This document shows, piece by piece, positions 35,318-46,501 of a stretch of DNA of 64,000 nucleotides (position 1 is its first letter; the number at the start of each line of letters is the position of its first letter). A program made the translations under genes and the position numbers. The DNA is from Actinomucor elegans (Eukaryota > Mucoromycota > Mucoromycetes > Mucorales > Mucoraceae), in contig JAMSLZ010000015.1 in NCBI GenBank assembly GCA_026027325.1, forward strand, positions 594,001 to 658,000, read 5' to 3'. Below the pieces are notes generated by a model. That model made no database searches. It saw nothing but the letters and a program-made list of their open reading frames with translations, and was not told the origin of the DNA.

Positions 35318-37279
35318 GATAAGGTGGGGTATTTGAGTAAAAGGAGGAAAAGAAAGGAAACTCTGAACCTTTTTTTTTATATAAAAGATTGAATCCCAGT
35401 TGTTTAAACAAAACTTTTTTTAATTAGTATCACGGCAATAAAACAAGCTGCAGAATACTATATGAATTGTCATTTTGGTGCCTTATCCCCAGTAGCAATG
35501 TATTTTACTGGTAACACTTAGTAGAAGATGATATGCATGCGTATTTTTTTTGTTGGATCACAACATGCAGACTAGTAGCTTTTGTTTGTCATTTTTAGAG
35601 TGCATCAAGAAGAAGCTTATTCATAAACGATTGATACTGCTTTTTCTTACTATGTAATAAGTTTGGCGCGGATAACATGACTGGGGAACCTCAGTGTTAG
35701 ATACGAAGTGTTTTACCAAACAGTTAATTTGAGTAACCTCACAAGATCAACAGATACTGCAAGGCAGAAACGCATCTAATTTACTACTAGTTATAATACA
35801 AGCATACATATTCGTTATACTATAGTTTAATAGGAGGTTGTGATGGACTTAATTGCTCATTTTGGACATTTACTCATCTAATGCAATATTCCATCATCGG
35901 CCAAAAGTTATGATGGAATGTTATCATATAAAATGTATACGATTAAAGCGCATCACGATAATGTAATATAGTTGTTGTTGTTCTTTGCTTAAATAAACGC
36001 ATCGCTGGATACTGTAGTTTATTTTGAACATGCAGTATTATTCAGATGCCATAGCTGACCGAGATCGGCTGGAAGAAGAACAAGGATGATTTTCAAATAA
36101 ACTGCTTCACGCCTATAATTGAATCTCCGTTTTTTTTTTTGCACAGTATGAAGGCAACATTCCAGAAACATAATCTTTTAGCAAATTTAATTGAGAATAT
36201 ACAATAGTATATAGTCACATTATTTTCATGATTTTATCGTTTAAAATACTTACATTATGATTGTATTTTAATTTCTAGATTTTCAGCAAAGAATATTCCC
36301 TGAACTGAGGTCTGTTAATATTTTTTGTTACACGAATGTAGATTAAATTCTGGATCAAAATTTTAAGCGAGACCTAATGAAAATTCCGATAATCAACATA
36401 ATCATAGCAACTGTTAATGGCTTCTTTTTATCTCATTTCTTTAAAGGTATAAATGGCAATATACTGATATGTATACAAATTATAAAGGCTATAAGCAATA
36501 GAATATGATCCTAGGCCCCACAAAGACAATATTTCAAGTGGCATGTAAAGAATAGAGGAAACTTATAATATGTATTATCTTGAATGTCGACCTTTTTTTT
36601 TGCAAGTTCCTTACTAGTCATTTAAATCTTCAAAACAGAACCCATGTACTTTATGAGTTTAATGTGTCTTGAGAAAAAAAGGGGTTTTATGGCTGTGAAA
36701 AAACAAACAGCAAATTCGCACATCATACATATATGTATTAAATCATGAAATGAAGTGTCGAATAAACTCTACTAGAACTAGCTAAGACGCTTAAATATAA
36801 AATATGGTGGTGCTTGTGCGGTCTACTACCATTTTATTTGAAGTTAGCGAAAAATAACAAGATTTTGATTTGAAGTGATCGTATTGTCATCTTCATTAAA
36901 ATCTGTGAGGTTTATTACTGCTATAATATAAACTGGATTTCGTGGATCCTACTCTTAAATAACAAAAGCATGGTTACCGATTAATATTCATTTGAAGAAA
37001 CAAAAGCCTAACCCACTATTATGATAGGAATATACAGCTTTATTAGAAAGCCCATTTTGCTATTGTTCATAGAAAAAATTTATAATAACCTGTCATCTCG
37101 AGTCTAGAGTATAAGAGCTTAATCAATTGAGATTTATTTTAAAAGAACAAAAAAAAGGTAGATGCACAAGCTCTATCACTCCAGGGGAGGCATCAAGTCC
37201 ACGCCAAGCGAACGAAGGACGACAAATGAAAAAAGGTACAATCTGTATCTACGCTAACTGGTTTTCCATGTAAGTAATA
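35318..37279. other. Intergenic region, about 2.0 kb
   Basis: AT-rich and apparently gene-free, upstream of the RabGAP gene and downstream of the transposon fragment. At 37160-37215 the minus strand can be read as RSLGVDLMPPLE, followed by a stop; it may be the decayed tail of a transposon or host gene, but this is too short to assign. Confidence 0.45.
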
Positions 37280-38800
37280 GACACTGCAACATTCTTTTTT
37301 TTTTTGAATCCGTAAGATTCCTATTTACCACTCTTCACTCCAGGGAATCCAGAAGCAATTTCATGAGCAATTGGTATAAACTGCGGGAGTACTGCAATCT
37401 TTTTTGGCTCTTGCTGCCATCTCACGAAAGTCTGCATCAGACAAGTAAACTTGACGAGTAACTGGATTGACAGTGTTTTTCCACCAATCCATCATCCGTT
37501 TTGCTGTGCCTAAGTACAGGTTATGCAAAGCATCCACTGTTGTACATCTGATCAGATCAAAATACTCCAAACGACGGAGCTCGCTATACCGTGTACCGTA
37601 CATTTGTTCTAAACGCTTTCTATCACCAGTTGTTAATGCTTCCTTCCATTTCAATGCTTGCTGCCTGTTCGATTGCCCATCTCTTCGATTCCAAGTAAGA
37701 TCATCGAGATTTGACGGATCACAAGCCTGTGGACGACCAGACTGACCAAGATAACGATCCGAGCATTTATGGCAAGGAATGAACGAATTGAAGGCAGTAA
37801 AACCACAAACCTTCTTTACAGCCGGAAGATCACAGTTTACCGACATCAATGCTGCACGAACAGACCTACCATCACTCAAAATCATACCTTCAAACAACAC
37901 AAGTAATTCATCAACCATTGGTTTTAAAAAATGATTAATTGAATCCAACTCAGGTTCCTTTGGCCCAGGCATGATCCCAACAAGAATCAGATTCTCTCTG
38001 CGAAACCTTTCTGCTCGAGAGAGGTTATTTACAATAAGATAAATAGCTCCAACGGAATAGTTTATCGTCTTGGTGGGTGAAAACCAATCGACATTAAGTG
38101 AAAGCATGAGTGATCCAGGTTGAAGAACAAAAGGGTGACCATTCTTCTTGAAGTCGCTCCAGTAATTGCCGTCAAATACATCAAACAAACTGTCTTTAAT
38201 TGTTGTTCGACTTCTCCAGTTTTCAATTGCAGATGTGAAGTAAAGACGAGAGAAAAAGCGCTCAAGAGTAAGTTTTACCGAGTTGTAAATGTATTCTTTT
38301 TTTGGTTGTAAACTGCCACTAGGTGCAAAACCTGTCAACTGGTTATGGCATTTTGTTGGCTTGTATGCAGTGATGATCATATTTTCGCAACGTTTAATAG
38401 TACGGCAAACGATAACAGCGTCACAATCGTAAATACAATTGCATCGATCGCACACTACAAAGGTTTTTATAGCTGCAAAATAAAATGTGGGCTTAGTGTT
38501 GTTACAGGTTAAGCGTTTTTATCAAATAAATACCTTCAGAAAAAAAAATATGCTTGAACAACATCTCTGGCAGTGGCAAGCTTGGCAGGGAAACGGAAAG
38601 ATAGCAGCAACTAGTACAAATATGGCACCGAAAAGCTTGAATAGTATTTCGGCTGTTGTAAATGAAATGCCATTGTTTTGGAATAATACCATCATGAGAT
38701 AAGGCAAGACAAGTTCGTCAGTGATATCAATGGAACAAGTGCTTGTTACATCTCGGCATCTTGATATTTTGTTAAATATAATACGATAATCACCAGACTA
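37280..38800 (-). pseudogene. Decayed CACTA-type (Tnp2/Plavaka-like) transposase
   Basis: The largest open piece is 38455-37361. It reads IKTFVVCDRCNCIYDC (Cys-Cys motif near a splice acceptor at about 38470), then NVDWFSPTKTINYSVGAIYL, GIMPGPKEPELDSINHFLKP, a CHKC zinc-like pair and YFDLIRCTTVDALHNLYLGT. This is the Tnp2-domain order of CACTA-superfamily elements. The upstream part (LVLPYLMMVLFQNNGI... at about 38720) also belongs but is in another frame. A further break lies at the A6 run near 37402: losing one A restores IAVLPQFIPIAHEIASGFPG. With at least two frame breaks it cannot make an intact transposase. No terminal repeats were found. Confidence 0.7.
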
Positions 38801-39146
38801 GTAGCCAAAATTTTTGAGATCATCAATTTTAAAAAGAATACTTAAGAAAAGCAGGCTACCCGTCTAAGAGAACGGACAATTAGAATCAAAAAAAAAATTA
38901 TCAGGTAATTTTACTGAACTTACTAGTAATCAGTACTCGATTGAATGCAGAAGCTCTTGCTTTAACCATTTACTCATGGCATGTTCCAATTTCTTTATAG
39001 TACCTCATGTATCCTTGAAGCAGAGAATATAAAGACCAAGTGCATTTTTACAAAGTTTTAAGCGATTTTTGTTGGGGCAAATATGAAAACCAGTCTCAGT
39101 GGCCTCTCTTCTTTCTTTTATAACAATCAAACACGTTTTTCTGAGG

Positions 39147-39186
<40 letters not shown>

Positions 39187-40389
39187 TAAACCCCTTTTGA
39201 AAATAAGAAACATAATCATATCACGATTCGTCTTAAAAATGACATTTTTACCATCAAACAAATAGATTCAAAGGTGCTAGATATATCACTACCACCACCA
39301 TTTGTATATTCAGAATGTGCGTTTGATTGGCTGTTAGCCATTAAACATTCATGCTCCACCTCAAGACTCGCTCAGAATGTTTTGGCTCAAACTTCAAAGT
39401 CGTATTGAATTGAGTAAATTGCATTTGATATTTTTGCTTTGTCATGGAGCTTTCTTTGTTAAATTTAACTTTTCGTTGTTCTCATAACTCGAGTATTTTG
39501 TATCAGCAATAATATATAAAAATATGATGACACGCTCGCGAATGTACTGCATCAACTTTATTAACTAGCTATGCTCCAACAATGCTTTTTTTGTGCTGCA
39601 CAAAACAAAACTATGAGAAACTTGGGCTTAAAGATATACCTTGGGGGTTTTTTTTCCAATTAGACATCACTGCATTACTCGGCTGATTTGGGCCTAACAC
39701 TATATTTGATTGCTAGTACATGGTCAAGATAAAGGACTACACCATTACTGGAATCATTATCGAGCTCAAACTTGATTAGTGTACTATAAATTACCAGTAT
39801 TTCAAGCAAATGAAATCCCTAAACCCATACATTTCTCGACTCATCCTTGTCAAATATTATATTGGATTAGTATTCTTTATTGAAATGATGTGCTTCATGT
39901 AACAAAACTTTTGTTAAACTTTAGAAAAATCATGTATTGTACCTATCAATAACTAAATGTATACTACATGAGTTTTATTCAACCTAGCTTTAACAATCAG
40001 TCAATATCTAGGGTGATTTTATCCAGATGTCGCTTATCAGTGTTTCATAATTTACTTTGATGAATAAACTCTGCTTCTACTAAAACTTGAATAGTATTCA
40101 TGTAGAGGATATACTTGAAGAAAAAAAAATATATCATACCACTCATATCTATGATATGCATAATATTAACTTGAACCCTCTGAAAAGTAAGTATTAGAAG
40201 CAAACAACATTAACTTGTATATAAACTTAACCTCTGTTTCAAGTGTTGTTCCTGAACGAAAACGATCTACTGGAGTCGATCATGATCGATAAATGAGACA
40301 TCCACAAGCGTTTTTTGAGCGTTTAGTCACGTGAAATTAACTAATTTTGAACCATTATTTTTTAAAAATTGATTTTTTACGCATAGCAA
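38801..40389. other. Intergenic region, about 1.6 kb
   Basis: AT-rich; contains an A33 run (about 39147-39179) and a possible degenerate dispersed-repeat copy at about 39300-39440. No gene recognised. Confidence 0.5.
39147..39179. repeat. A33 homopolymer
   Basis: One of several 20-33 nt A or T runs in the window (others at 6973, 31148, 52261 and 53703), typical of this AT-rich genome and a likely source of sequence-length errors. Confidence 0.85.
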
Positions 40390-40461
40390 GGTTTCATAGT
40401 GTAATGGTTATCATATCGGTCTTTGAATCCGGTGATCCGAGTTCGATTCTCGGTGAGACCT
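40390..40461 (+). tRNA. tRNA-Gln (anticodon TTG)
   Basis: A 72-nt cloverleaf. The acceptor stem GGTTTCA pairs with TGAGACC, the T-arm is CCGAG-TTCGATT-CTCGG, and the anticodon loop CTTTGAA carries TTG at 40423-40425. T at 40461 is the discriminator. The D-arm has a G-U at its base and the anticodon stem has a U-U at 31-39, so two positions are weaker than usual. A T6 run follows within 12 bases and should terminate RNA polymerase III. There is no intron. It probably decodes CAA. Confidence 0.85.
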
Positions 40462-40779
40462 CTTCTTTTTTGTATTTACCACATATTATGGTGTGTGTAG
40501 CTTTTTGGTGCCTGAAAAGTTAGATCCGAAGTGCATCTGTATTTTGCTTGGCAATCATTCTTGAAACGAATCGCGAACATACCTGCAGCATCAGTTTACA
40601 AGCTCACTCAGCTGCAAGCAATCATGGGTGCAGAATAAACAGAAGCACAACGGGTGGAGCTAATAAACTAAACTAGTTTATAAACTAAATAGGAGATTCA
40701 TGATTGCAGTTGATCCAGTAGTATGTAGATCAAGATTTTTCTTTCTTTACGCTTTTGTTCCTTTCAAACTTCTTAAAAG
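40462..40779. other. Spacer between the tRNA and a secreted-protein gene
   Basis: About 0.3 kb, containing the pol III terminator run at about 40466 and the promoter of the next gene. Nothing else is seen. Confidence 0.5.
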
Positions 40780-41669
40780 ATGAACCTTTCTCGATTTTTA
40801 TTGACTCTGAGTTACACACTGCTTCTTTTACAATGGGCATATGCAGCAACAAAAAACCAAGATTTTGTCGATAACGCAGATCCTGGTCAAGAAGAAGAAA
40901 AGCCAACTGACGGTTCATCAAATCACCCTTACGGTATTAATATAAAAATAAATATACATATTTACATAAACATATAAGTCATACTCAACATTGTATGCTA
41001 AATTATTCGTAGTGGGTATACCTGTAAGTACATGGAAGATAACAGATAAGAATATAACCGAGAAAGAAGAGGTGTGCACCCAACAATTGGCGTTCTGCAC
41101 GGTAAGTGACGCCTAGTATGCATATAAATACCGCGTTTGACAGATAGTCCAATAGAATGAATGCGGTGGCTCACATTTGGTTACTAAAAAGTAGGTTCAT
41201 ATTAATCATGATACAGTATTAAAAGTTTTTTTTTTTTTTTTTTTTTTCTAGTTTTTGTAATACAGTGACTATGGCTTGGGATTGTAAATGCCAGGTATTA
41301 GGAGCAATATATTCCTGTTATTTTCTGTCAAGGAGATTGACATCTATTTCTCCTATATAGAATCACGTACCTGATACACCACCATACGCTTGGCCAATAA
41401 CTGTAGCAGAATGTCAAGGGAAAGAGAACGCGTGCAGCCAAGGATGCACTTATGGTACTACTAGAGACTTGTGTTTGAAAGGATGTGGTCGCTATTATCG
41501 ATGCAATCAAGCGGGTAGTCCAGCTAGTGGACTCAAGGTCGAGAATGAAAACGATATGCCTAAATATAACGTAGCAGCAAGCGATAGTTCTGCCAGTAGC
41601 TCCTTGATTAAAATAATTTCTTTGTCTAGAAGTATTGTGATGCTTGTAATAATAAAGATATGTTTTTGA
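40780..41669 (+). CDS. Secreted Cys-rich protein (DUF7707-like), probably GPI-anchored
   Basis: 209 aa in five exons: 40780-40933, 41013-41101, 41156-41190, 41252-41294, 41361-41669. The signal peptide is MNLSRFLLTLSYTLLLLQW, cleaved near AYA|AT. A domain with about twelve Cys follows: VCTQQLAFCTNECGG, FCNTVTMAWDCKCQN, PYAWPITVAECQGKENACSQ and GCTYGTTRDLCLKGCGRYY. The C..Q..FCT..C spacing with a later WDCKCQN and a final C...C..GC pattern resembles the fungal secreted DUF7707 family (function unknown). The end is Ser-rich, then a hydrophobic tail (SIVMLVIIKICF), which suggests a GPI signal. The third and fourth exons are only 35 and 43 nt. Confidence 0.72.
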
Positions 41670-41715
41670 AACAGTTTATTGAATGTATGTACAGCGAAGA
41701 ATGAATGAGGAAATG

Positions 41716-42129
41716 TCAGCTTATTCTGCAACAAATACAATGTTCCTCTACTGAGCCTTGTTGTACAATTCGTTTCCTTTGATTTTGCATAAATTTACTA
41801 TACTTTATAGTGTCGGTATTGTTTTCTGGCTGACCGGTGCTATGCCGATTTATTTTGCTATCATCGACATCCATTAGTATCAATGTGTCTAAACTGGTAT
41901 CACTCATCCGCCACATGGGTGGTTGTCTATACAGTCCAAAGTGAAGGTCACCTGCTGTCATTGTACCTTGGTAAGGGTTCGCTATAGCTGGTACGTTATG
42001 CCCAAAGATTTCATCATCAAATATTTGTATACGCGCATGCCGTTCAAATGCTTGATCTAGAATCGATAGATGGCGACTGGATAAACGACGCTGGCTCATG
42101 CCATTTGTTGAATACCAGTAACAAGTCAT
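41716..42129 (-). CDS. Hypothetical protein, 137 aa
   Basis: A single exon starting MTCYWYSTNGMSQRRL. It is polar, with no signal peptide, membrane helix or known motif recognised. It contains the segment DEIFGHNVPAIANPY and a Cys cluster near the end (EEHCICCRIS). Its 3' end lies ~50 bp from the stop of the convergent secreted-protein gene, and it lies downstream of the PSD1-type gene on the same strand. Function unknown. The frame is long and sense-like for this AT-rich DNA, so it is probably real. Confidence 0.5.
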   Translation of the reverse strand: MTCYWYSTNGMSQRRLSSRHLSILDQAFERHARIQIFDDEIFGHNVPAIANPYQGTMTAGDLHFGLYRQPPMWRMSDTSLDTLILMDVDDSKINRHSTGQPENNTDTIKYSKFMQNQRKRIVQQGSVEEHCICCRIS

Positions 42130-42240
42130 TCTATTAGAAAAAGGTAGGAGAAAAAGAGAGAAAAGAACAAGAGAAAGAGAAAAAAGCTCCTATTTTATTC
42201 CGCGTGATAGCAAGGTCGATCTCCTCTTTTTCCCATGTGT

Positions 42241-43783
42241 TTATTCTTCAATTTGACCTAAAGCTTCACCCATTTTAATCTTTTGCCCGCTTGTCACCTT
42301 GAATTTGAATGACTGAGGCGCTTCAAATACTAAAACTACTGTAGATCCCAGATAGAATCCGCCCATTTCATCACCATATCTCAATGCTTTACCGCCTAAA
42401 ATCTTGCTAGCAGACTTGTAGGTCACTTCAGTATAGGTGCCCAAAGGAATATCTTCCTTTCGGTTAGTCTTGAGCGCTTCATCAAAGTTGATCTTGATCG
42501 ATCCTACATTGGTAGCGCCAACTGGAATCATACTAAAGAAACCATACTTCCATTTACCCAATAAAGCGACGCGTTCATTCAACACAAACAGATTCTGCAG
42601 CAATTTGACAAAATAAGGCGAGACAGAAAAGAGTTCGCCTGCAAAGTGTCTTCTTGTTTGAACAACCCAATTGGTAGGCGAGTGGAATCGATGGTAATCA
42701 CCAGGGGCCAAGTACACCACGCAAAAGAACAAGGCATTACCAGGCTTCACCTTGTGTTCTGCCATATCAGGCTTCACATTAGCCAAATTCATCAATGCGC
42801 GTTCATCTTTAGCGCTTGTTTCTTCTGAACAAGCTAAGCCATCAGGGCCCACAGATGACTCGGTTTTGATTGAATGGCCTTCACTCATCATATCATCTAG
42901 TGAGTACTCAATACCATTGACATTGGCAAACTCTTCCTCATCTACAGTCTCCGCATCACCCAAGATCGCACCCATAATAGGCGATGTAGGTCTTTCATCG
43001 TTACCCAATAATGCATCCAAGTTGTACGTAACGCCCTTGATTTGCTCAATCTCTTTGCCTTGCACAACACCATAGTGCAATACCTTACCGTCACTAGGAG
43101 AAACCAGTGTTGCGTCAGCAATAGGTCGAGCCCCTTCCTTCAACTCTCGGTAAAAGAAAGCAGACAGGTTGGGATACGCATACAAGTCAGGATTCTTCAT
43201 TTCTTCCAAATTACAGCCAAAGAACCAACTGTACAATTTGAAGCCCATAGGGCGCAAGGGTTCAGGGATAGTCAGCGAGTTGAACGCACCCCATAAACGT
43301 GACATGGATCGAAGAGGTAAAGCGGCCGCTACATGAACCTACAATGAAAACCTTTAGCCAAACCAATCAATAAAACACAACGCATGCTTCCACTTACCTG
43401 CCATGGGCCAGAGGCCACATATTTCTTGCTTTGCCCCAGTTCACGATCTTCACGCTCTCTCACTCTACGGTATTGAATGAAGCCAATGACACTGAGCCCA
43501 AGCGCAACAGGAATAGGATACCATTTGGTTTCTGTATTATTCCAGCTATCTACTAAACGACCTAGAGGTAGATCATTTTAATTTTATTATATACTTGTTG
43601 AATGAACAAGGTATAGTAAATACCTAGTAAAGGTTTTTGTTTTTGTTGCTGTTGTTGTTGTTGTCTAATTGCTGAGGAATGAAAAGATCGGTCGACATGA
43701 ACAAGTCTAGAAGTATTTAGCAAACGAACACTTGACCGGGCGTACAAGACACCCGAGGATCGTAAGGGTAACTGAACTACCAT
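42241..43783 (-). CDS. PSD1: Phosphatidylserine decarboxylase, mitochondrial type
   Basis: Makes phosphatidylethanolamine from phosphatidylserine at the inner mitochondrial membrane. Three exons give 473 aa: 43783-43624, 43561-43398, 43338-42241. The start is basic (MVVQLPLRSSGVLYARSSVR) with a later Q7 run; a membrane helix (WYPIPVALGLSVIGFIQY) follows. The catalytic core shows SPSDGKVLHYG, the His motif APGDYHRFHSPTNW and, at the C-terminus, the self-cleavage site LGST (FYLGSTVVLVFEAP), which generates the pyruvoyl group. LGST is the Psd1/mitochondrial form. A ~60-residue acidic insert lies between the Asp- and His-containing blocks; such inserts are common in fungal Psd1. Confidence 0.92.
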
Positions 43784-45012
43784 TCTGTAATAGTAAAGAA
43801 TAGAGCCAACAAAAAAAAATGGAGACCCTTCGACTTTCAAGGTAGAAAAAAAAATATTTCTAGTCAGCGAAATAGCCAATCAAGACTGTTTCCAGTTGCT
43901 TGGAAAGTCAATGCATTAGAAGTAATAGAGCGAGTCCCTTCCAGATCAAACCCGAATCTTTTACAGATGCAGCAGTTCGATGTGAACATGGTATATTAGC
44001 CACATTAAGATTTTTAGTGGAATGAGAACATTAGACCTATACTGAAATACAATAGCGTTCTTTATATTTCTCGGTCAGAAACCGAAATTTATCTTTCGGA
44101 ATCGAAGCCATAGCTGTAGAAAGAAAAAAAAAACAGATATAAGCCCAATAAAAGTTGTATAAAACTATTCCCTCTTCCCAACCCCGTAAGGTTTGTAAAG
44201 CTTTCCAAAAGGGAAACATTTGTTTATAAACAGAGCTCCCAGTGATTCTCTATAAAAGTATAAAATAATAATAATTACGCATTGAAAAGAGCACAATCTT
44301 TTTCTATATATTTCTCACAGAATTTCCTCAGTCGGTTGTTGCTGTAAAAGAAGTTGTAAATATGTTGTCCCAAGGTACCATCATGATTGTTCTTTATCTT
44401 CGATAACCAATCAACATGTATCAAATGCAGTGGCCAATGAAGTAAGAGTATTCTTATGTCTTCAACTCAATATTTTTGAAGGAATTTTCTGAACTTTGGA
44501 TAGCAGATGTAGTATAACACCTGCTTCATTTGAAGCGTAGTTTAAGCGTACATCAATCTTATTAAAAGTTTTGTATCATTCAGAATTTAGATTAAAGGAT
44601 GAGAGCAGTGTTGCTTCTCAGCCATCTTTTGTTTTGAAATATGAGATTAAAGCTTTTGATCAAATTTTTCAGCAAACTTCAATAATAATTCAAAGTATCA
44701 AATTACCATTACCCAAGCAAGAAGTTGGAAAACAACATAATAATGGTAGTGGTAGTACTAGTGATTTCGGCTTTGTATCTTTTCTTTGGTAATATAAATA
44801 ACATTTTAGGGACACGACAATTAATATAACTATATTGCCTGAATATAACCATATGTACTAGCAGTTTTAATATACATTTTATAGTATCGTAAAACTAGGA
44901 TTGATTTTCATACATTCATTAATATTAAGAAACTAATGAGCAATAGAAACCTCCATTCTGAGCATACCCTTTTATTATTACTGTTCACAATAAACTTTCA
45001 TTACAATAGATT
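43784..45012. other. Intergenic region, about 1.2 kb
   Basis: AT-rich. One 60-codon minus-strand frame (44037-44219, MFPFWKALQTLRG... ending KERYCISV) could be a very small gene or spliced product, since TTTCTACAG precedes an in-frame ATG at about 44112; no family is recognised. No other candidate. Confidence 0.4.
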
Positions 45013-46313
45013 CTAACAATGCTTGGCATCTTTATTGACGTCTTCATTGCCGGTAATACGTCTACCAAATCTCTGCAACTTGATTGTTCCATTCAAATCC
45101 TTATTTTTATCGAAATCATCCACCAAGGTTTGGAGATCCATACTACGAATAGCACTTGCGGGCCACACTTTATCACTAATTCACCAGAAAAAAAAATAAG
45201 TTTACCATCCATCAGCGTTTATCAGCTACAACTTACGGATAGCAGCACTGTAATTCCTGTCTTGTGATCAAAAACCGGGTCAAAAAGTCTTTTTCGCTTT
45301 CTTGTCTCATACGGGGGCCTGTTAACACCAAGATACGTACAATATTAATATCTGGTTCCACGTACTGAAACCCGTGCTGAATGATGGTGTCTACAAGTGT
45401 GTTAGTCTTTTTTAAAGCACACTTCTATTTTTTTTTTTTTTTTTTTTGCTCACGCATACCATAAAAGATAGCTCTTCCAAGAGCAGATTCGACACCACTC
45501 TGTGCTGCATAACGTGCGCTAGGTAACATGTAATGCTCGTACACCCATTGACGTTGCATTTCTGCAAATGCGCCACTTGTATCACACGCCTCGGCTTTCC
45601 ATGCGGAACAGTAGTTTTCTAATCCTTTAGTGCTACCCCGGCTTTCTCGATCGCAGTGAGGTAACTGACTAATTTCATGGATACGAGGCAAAAACCGCTT
45701 AAGCGTATTATTGGGATTCTTTTTTGTGTAATCATCAATCAAGGTTTCAGCGTCACCTGTACCGGTCTATGTATAAACAACAAAAAGAACGATTAACTAA
45801 GAGCCACAAAGATGGATTATGTAACATACAGTAAATCCTGCATAGCCACTGGTGAAACCACGTAAATCTTGAATATTCAAGCATGATCTTCAAAAAAAGA
45901 AGTTAGTTTTTATAAACAATTTAATATGGAGCGTTGATTGTCTTTACGCATAAGCAAAGTTGGAATCACCATCTTCAAATACGTTGGTAATTAAGCTTGC
46001 CATCTTGATAGTACGAGGATCGAGATCGGATACCTGGGGTAAATCGCTCAGATCATAGAACGTAGTGCCATTTGTGGGTACAACACATCCCTTCTTTACA
46101 GCCTGCATGCGCTGTTGAGTCAACTCTCTTTATTTAATTTGCTTCGAAATAGTTTACCTCTTCACTGGATATAAATTCAAACTTGTCACAAATAGCTGGA
46201 TGCGGTTGAAAGCGAAACTTACAAAAGCCATATACTTCTTCATCCAACTCTTGCTGCAATGTGCTGGAAACAAATATAACAAGTAGTGGGAATGCAACGA
46301 TTGATAGTTTCAT
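45013..46313 (-). CDS. Chitosanase, glycoside hydrolase family 46
   Basis: Secreted endo-chitosanase that cleaves partly deacetylated chitin, the main Mucorales wall polymer. Six exons give 335 aa: 46313-46158, 46111-45948, 45887-45830, 45766-45454, 45390-45237, 45175-45013. The signal peptide is MKLSIVAFPLLVIFVSSTLQ. The catalytic pair is conserved: the Glu in LITNVFEDGD and the Asp in NIQDLRGFTSGYAGFTTGTG, the GH46 active-site block. Later PSARYAAQSGVESALGRAIF is the helical core. It ends without a carbohydrate-binding module. Two splice junctions fall close to the catalytic block. It likely remodels the fungus's own wall or degrades other fungi. Confidence 0.88.
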
Positions 46314-46501
46314 TTGAAAGAACGAGAAGCCTTTTTTTTTTTAATAAAATAGAGAGATAAATTGGATTCCAAGAGTTTAGTTCTCTTATATATATATATA
46401 TCAACAGTTTTATTATTCCCTTTTATTATAAAGCTCCTTAGATAATCAATCGAGTAAGCATCACGTTTGATTCATCAGAAGATGCTTACAAAAAAAAACA
46501 A

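Noticed and set aside
35318..37160. Long gap searched for rRNA, tRNA or snRNA genes
   Set aside because: No cloverleaf, 5S box or snRNA core sequence could be recognised by eye.
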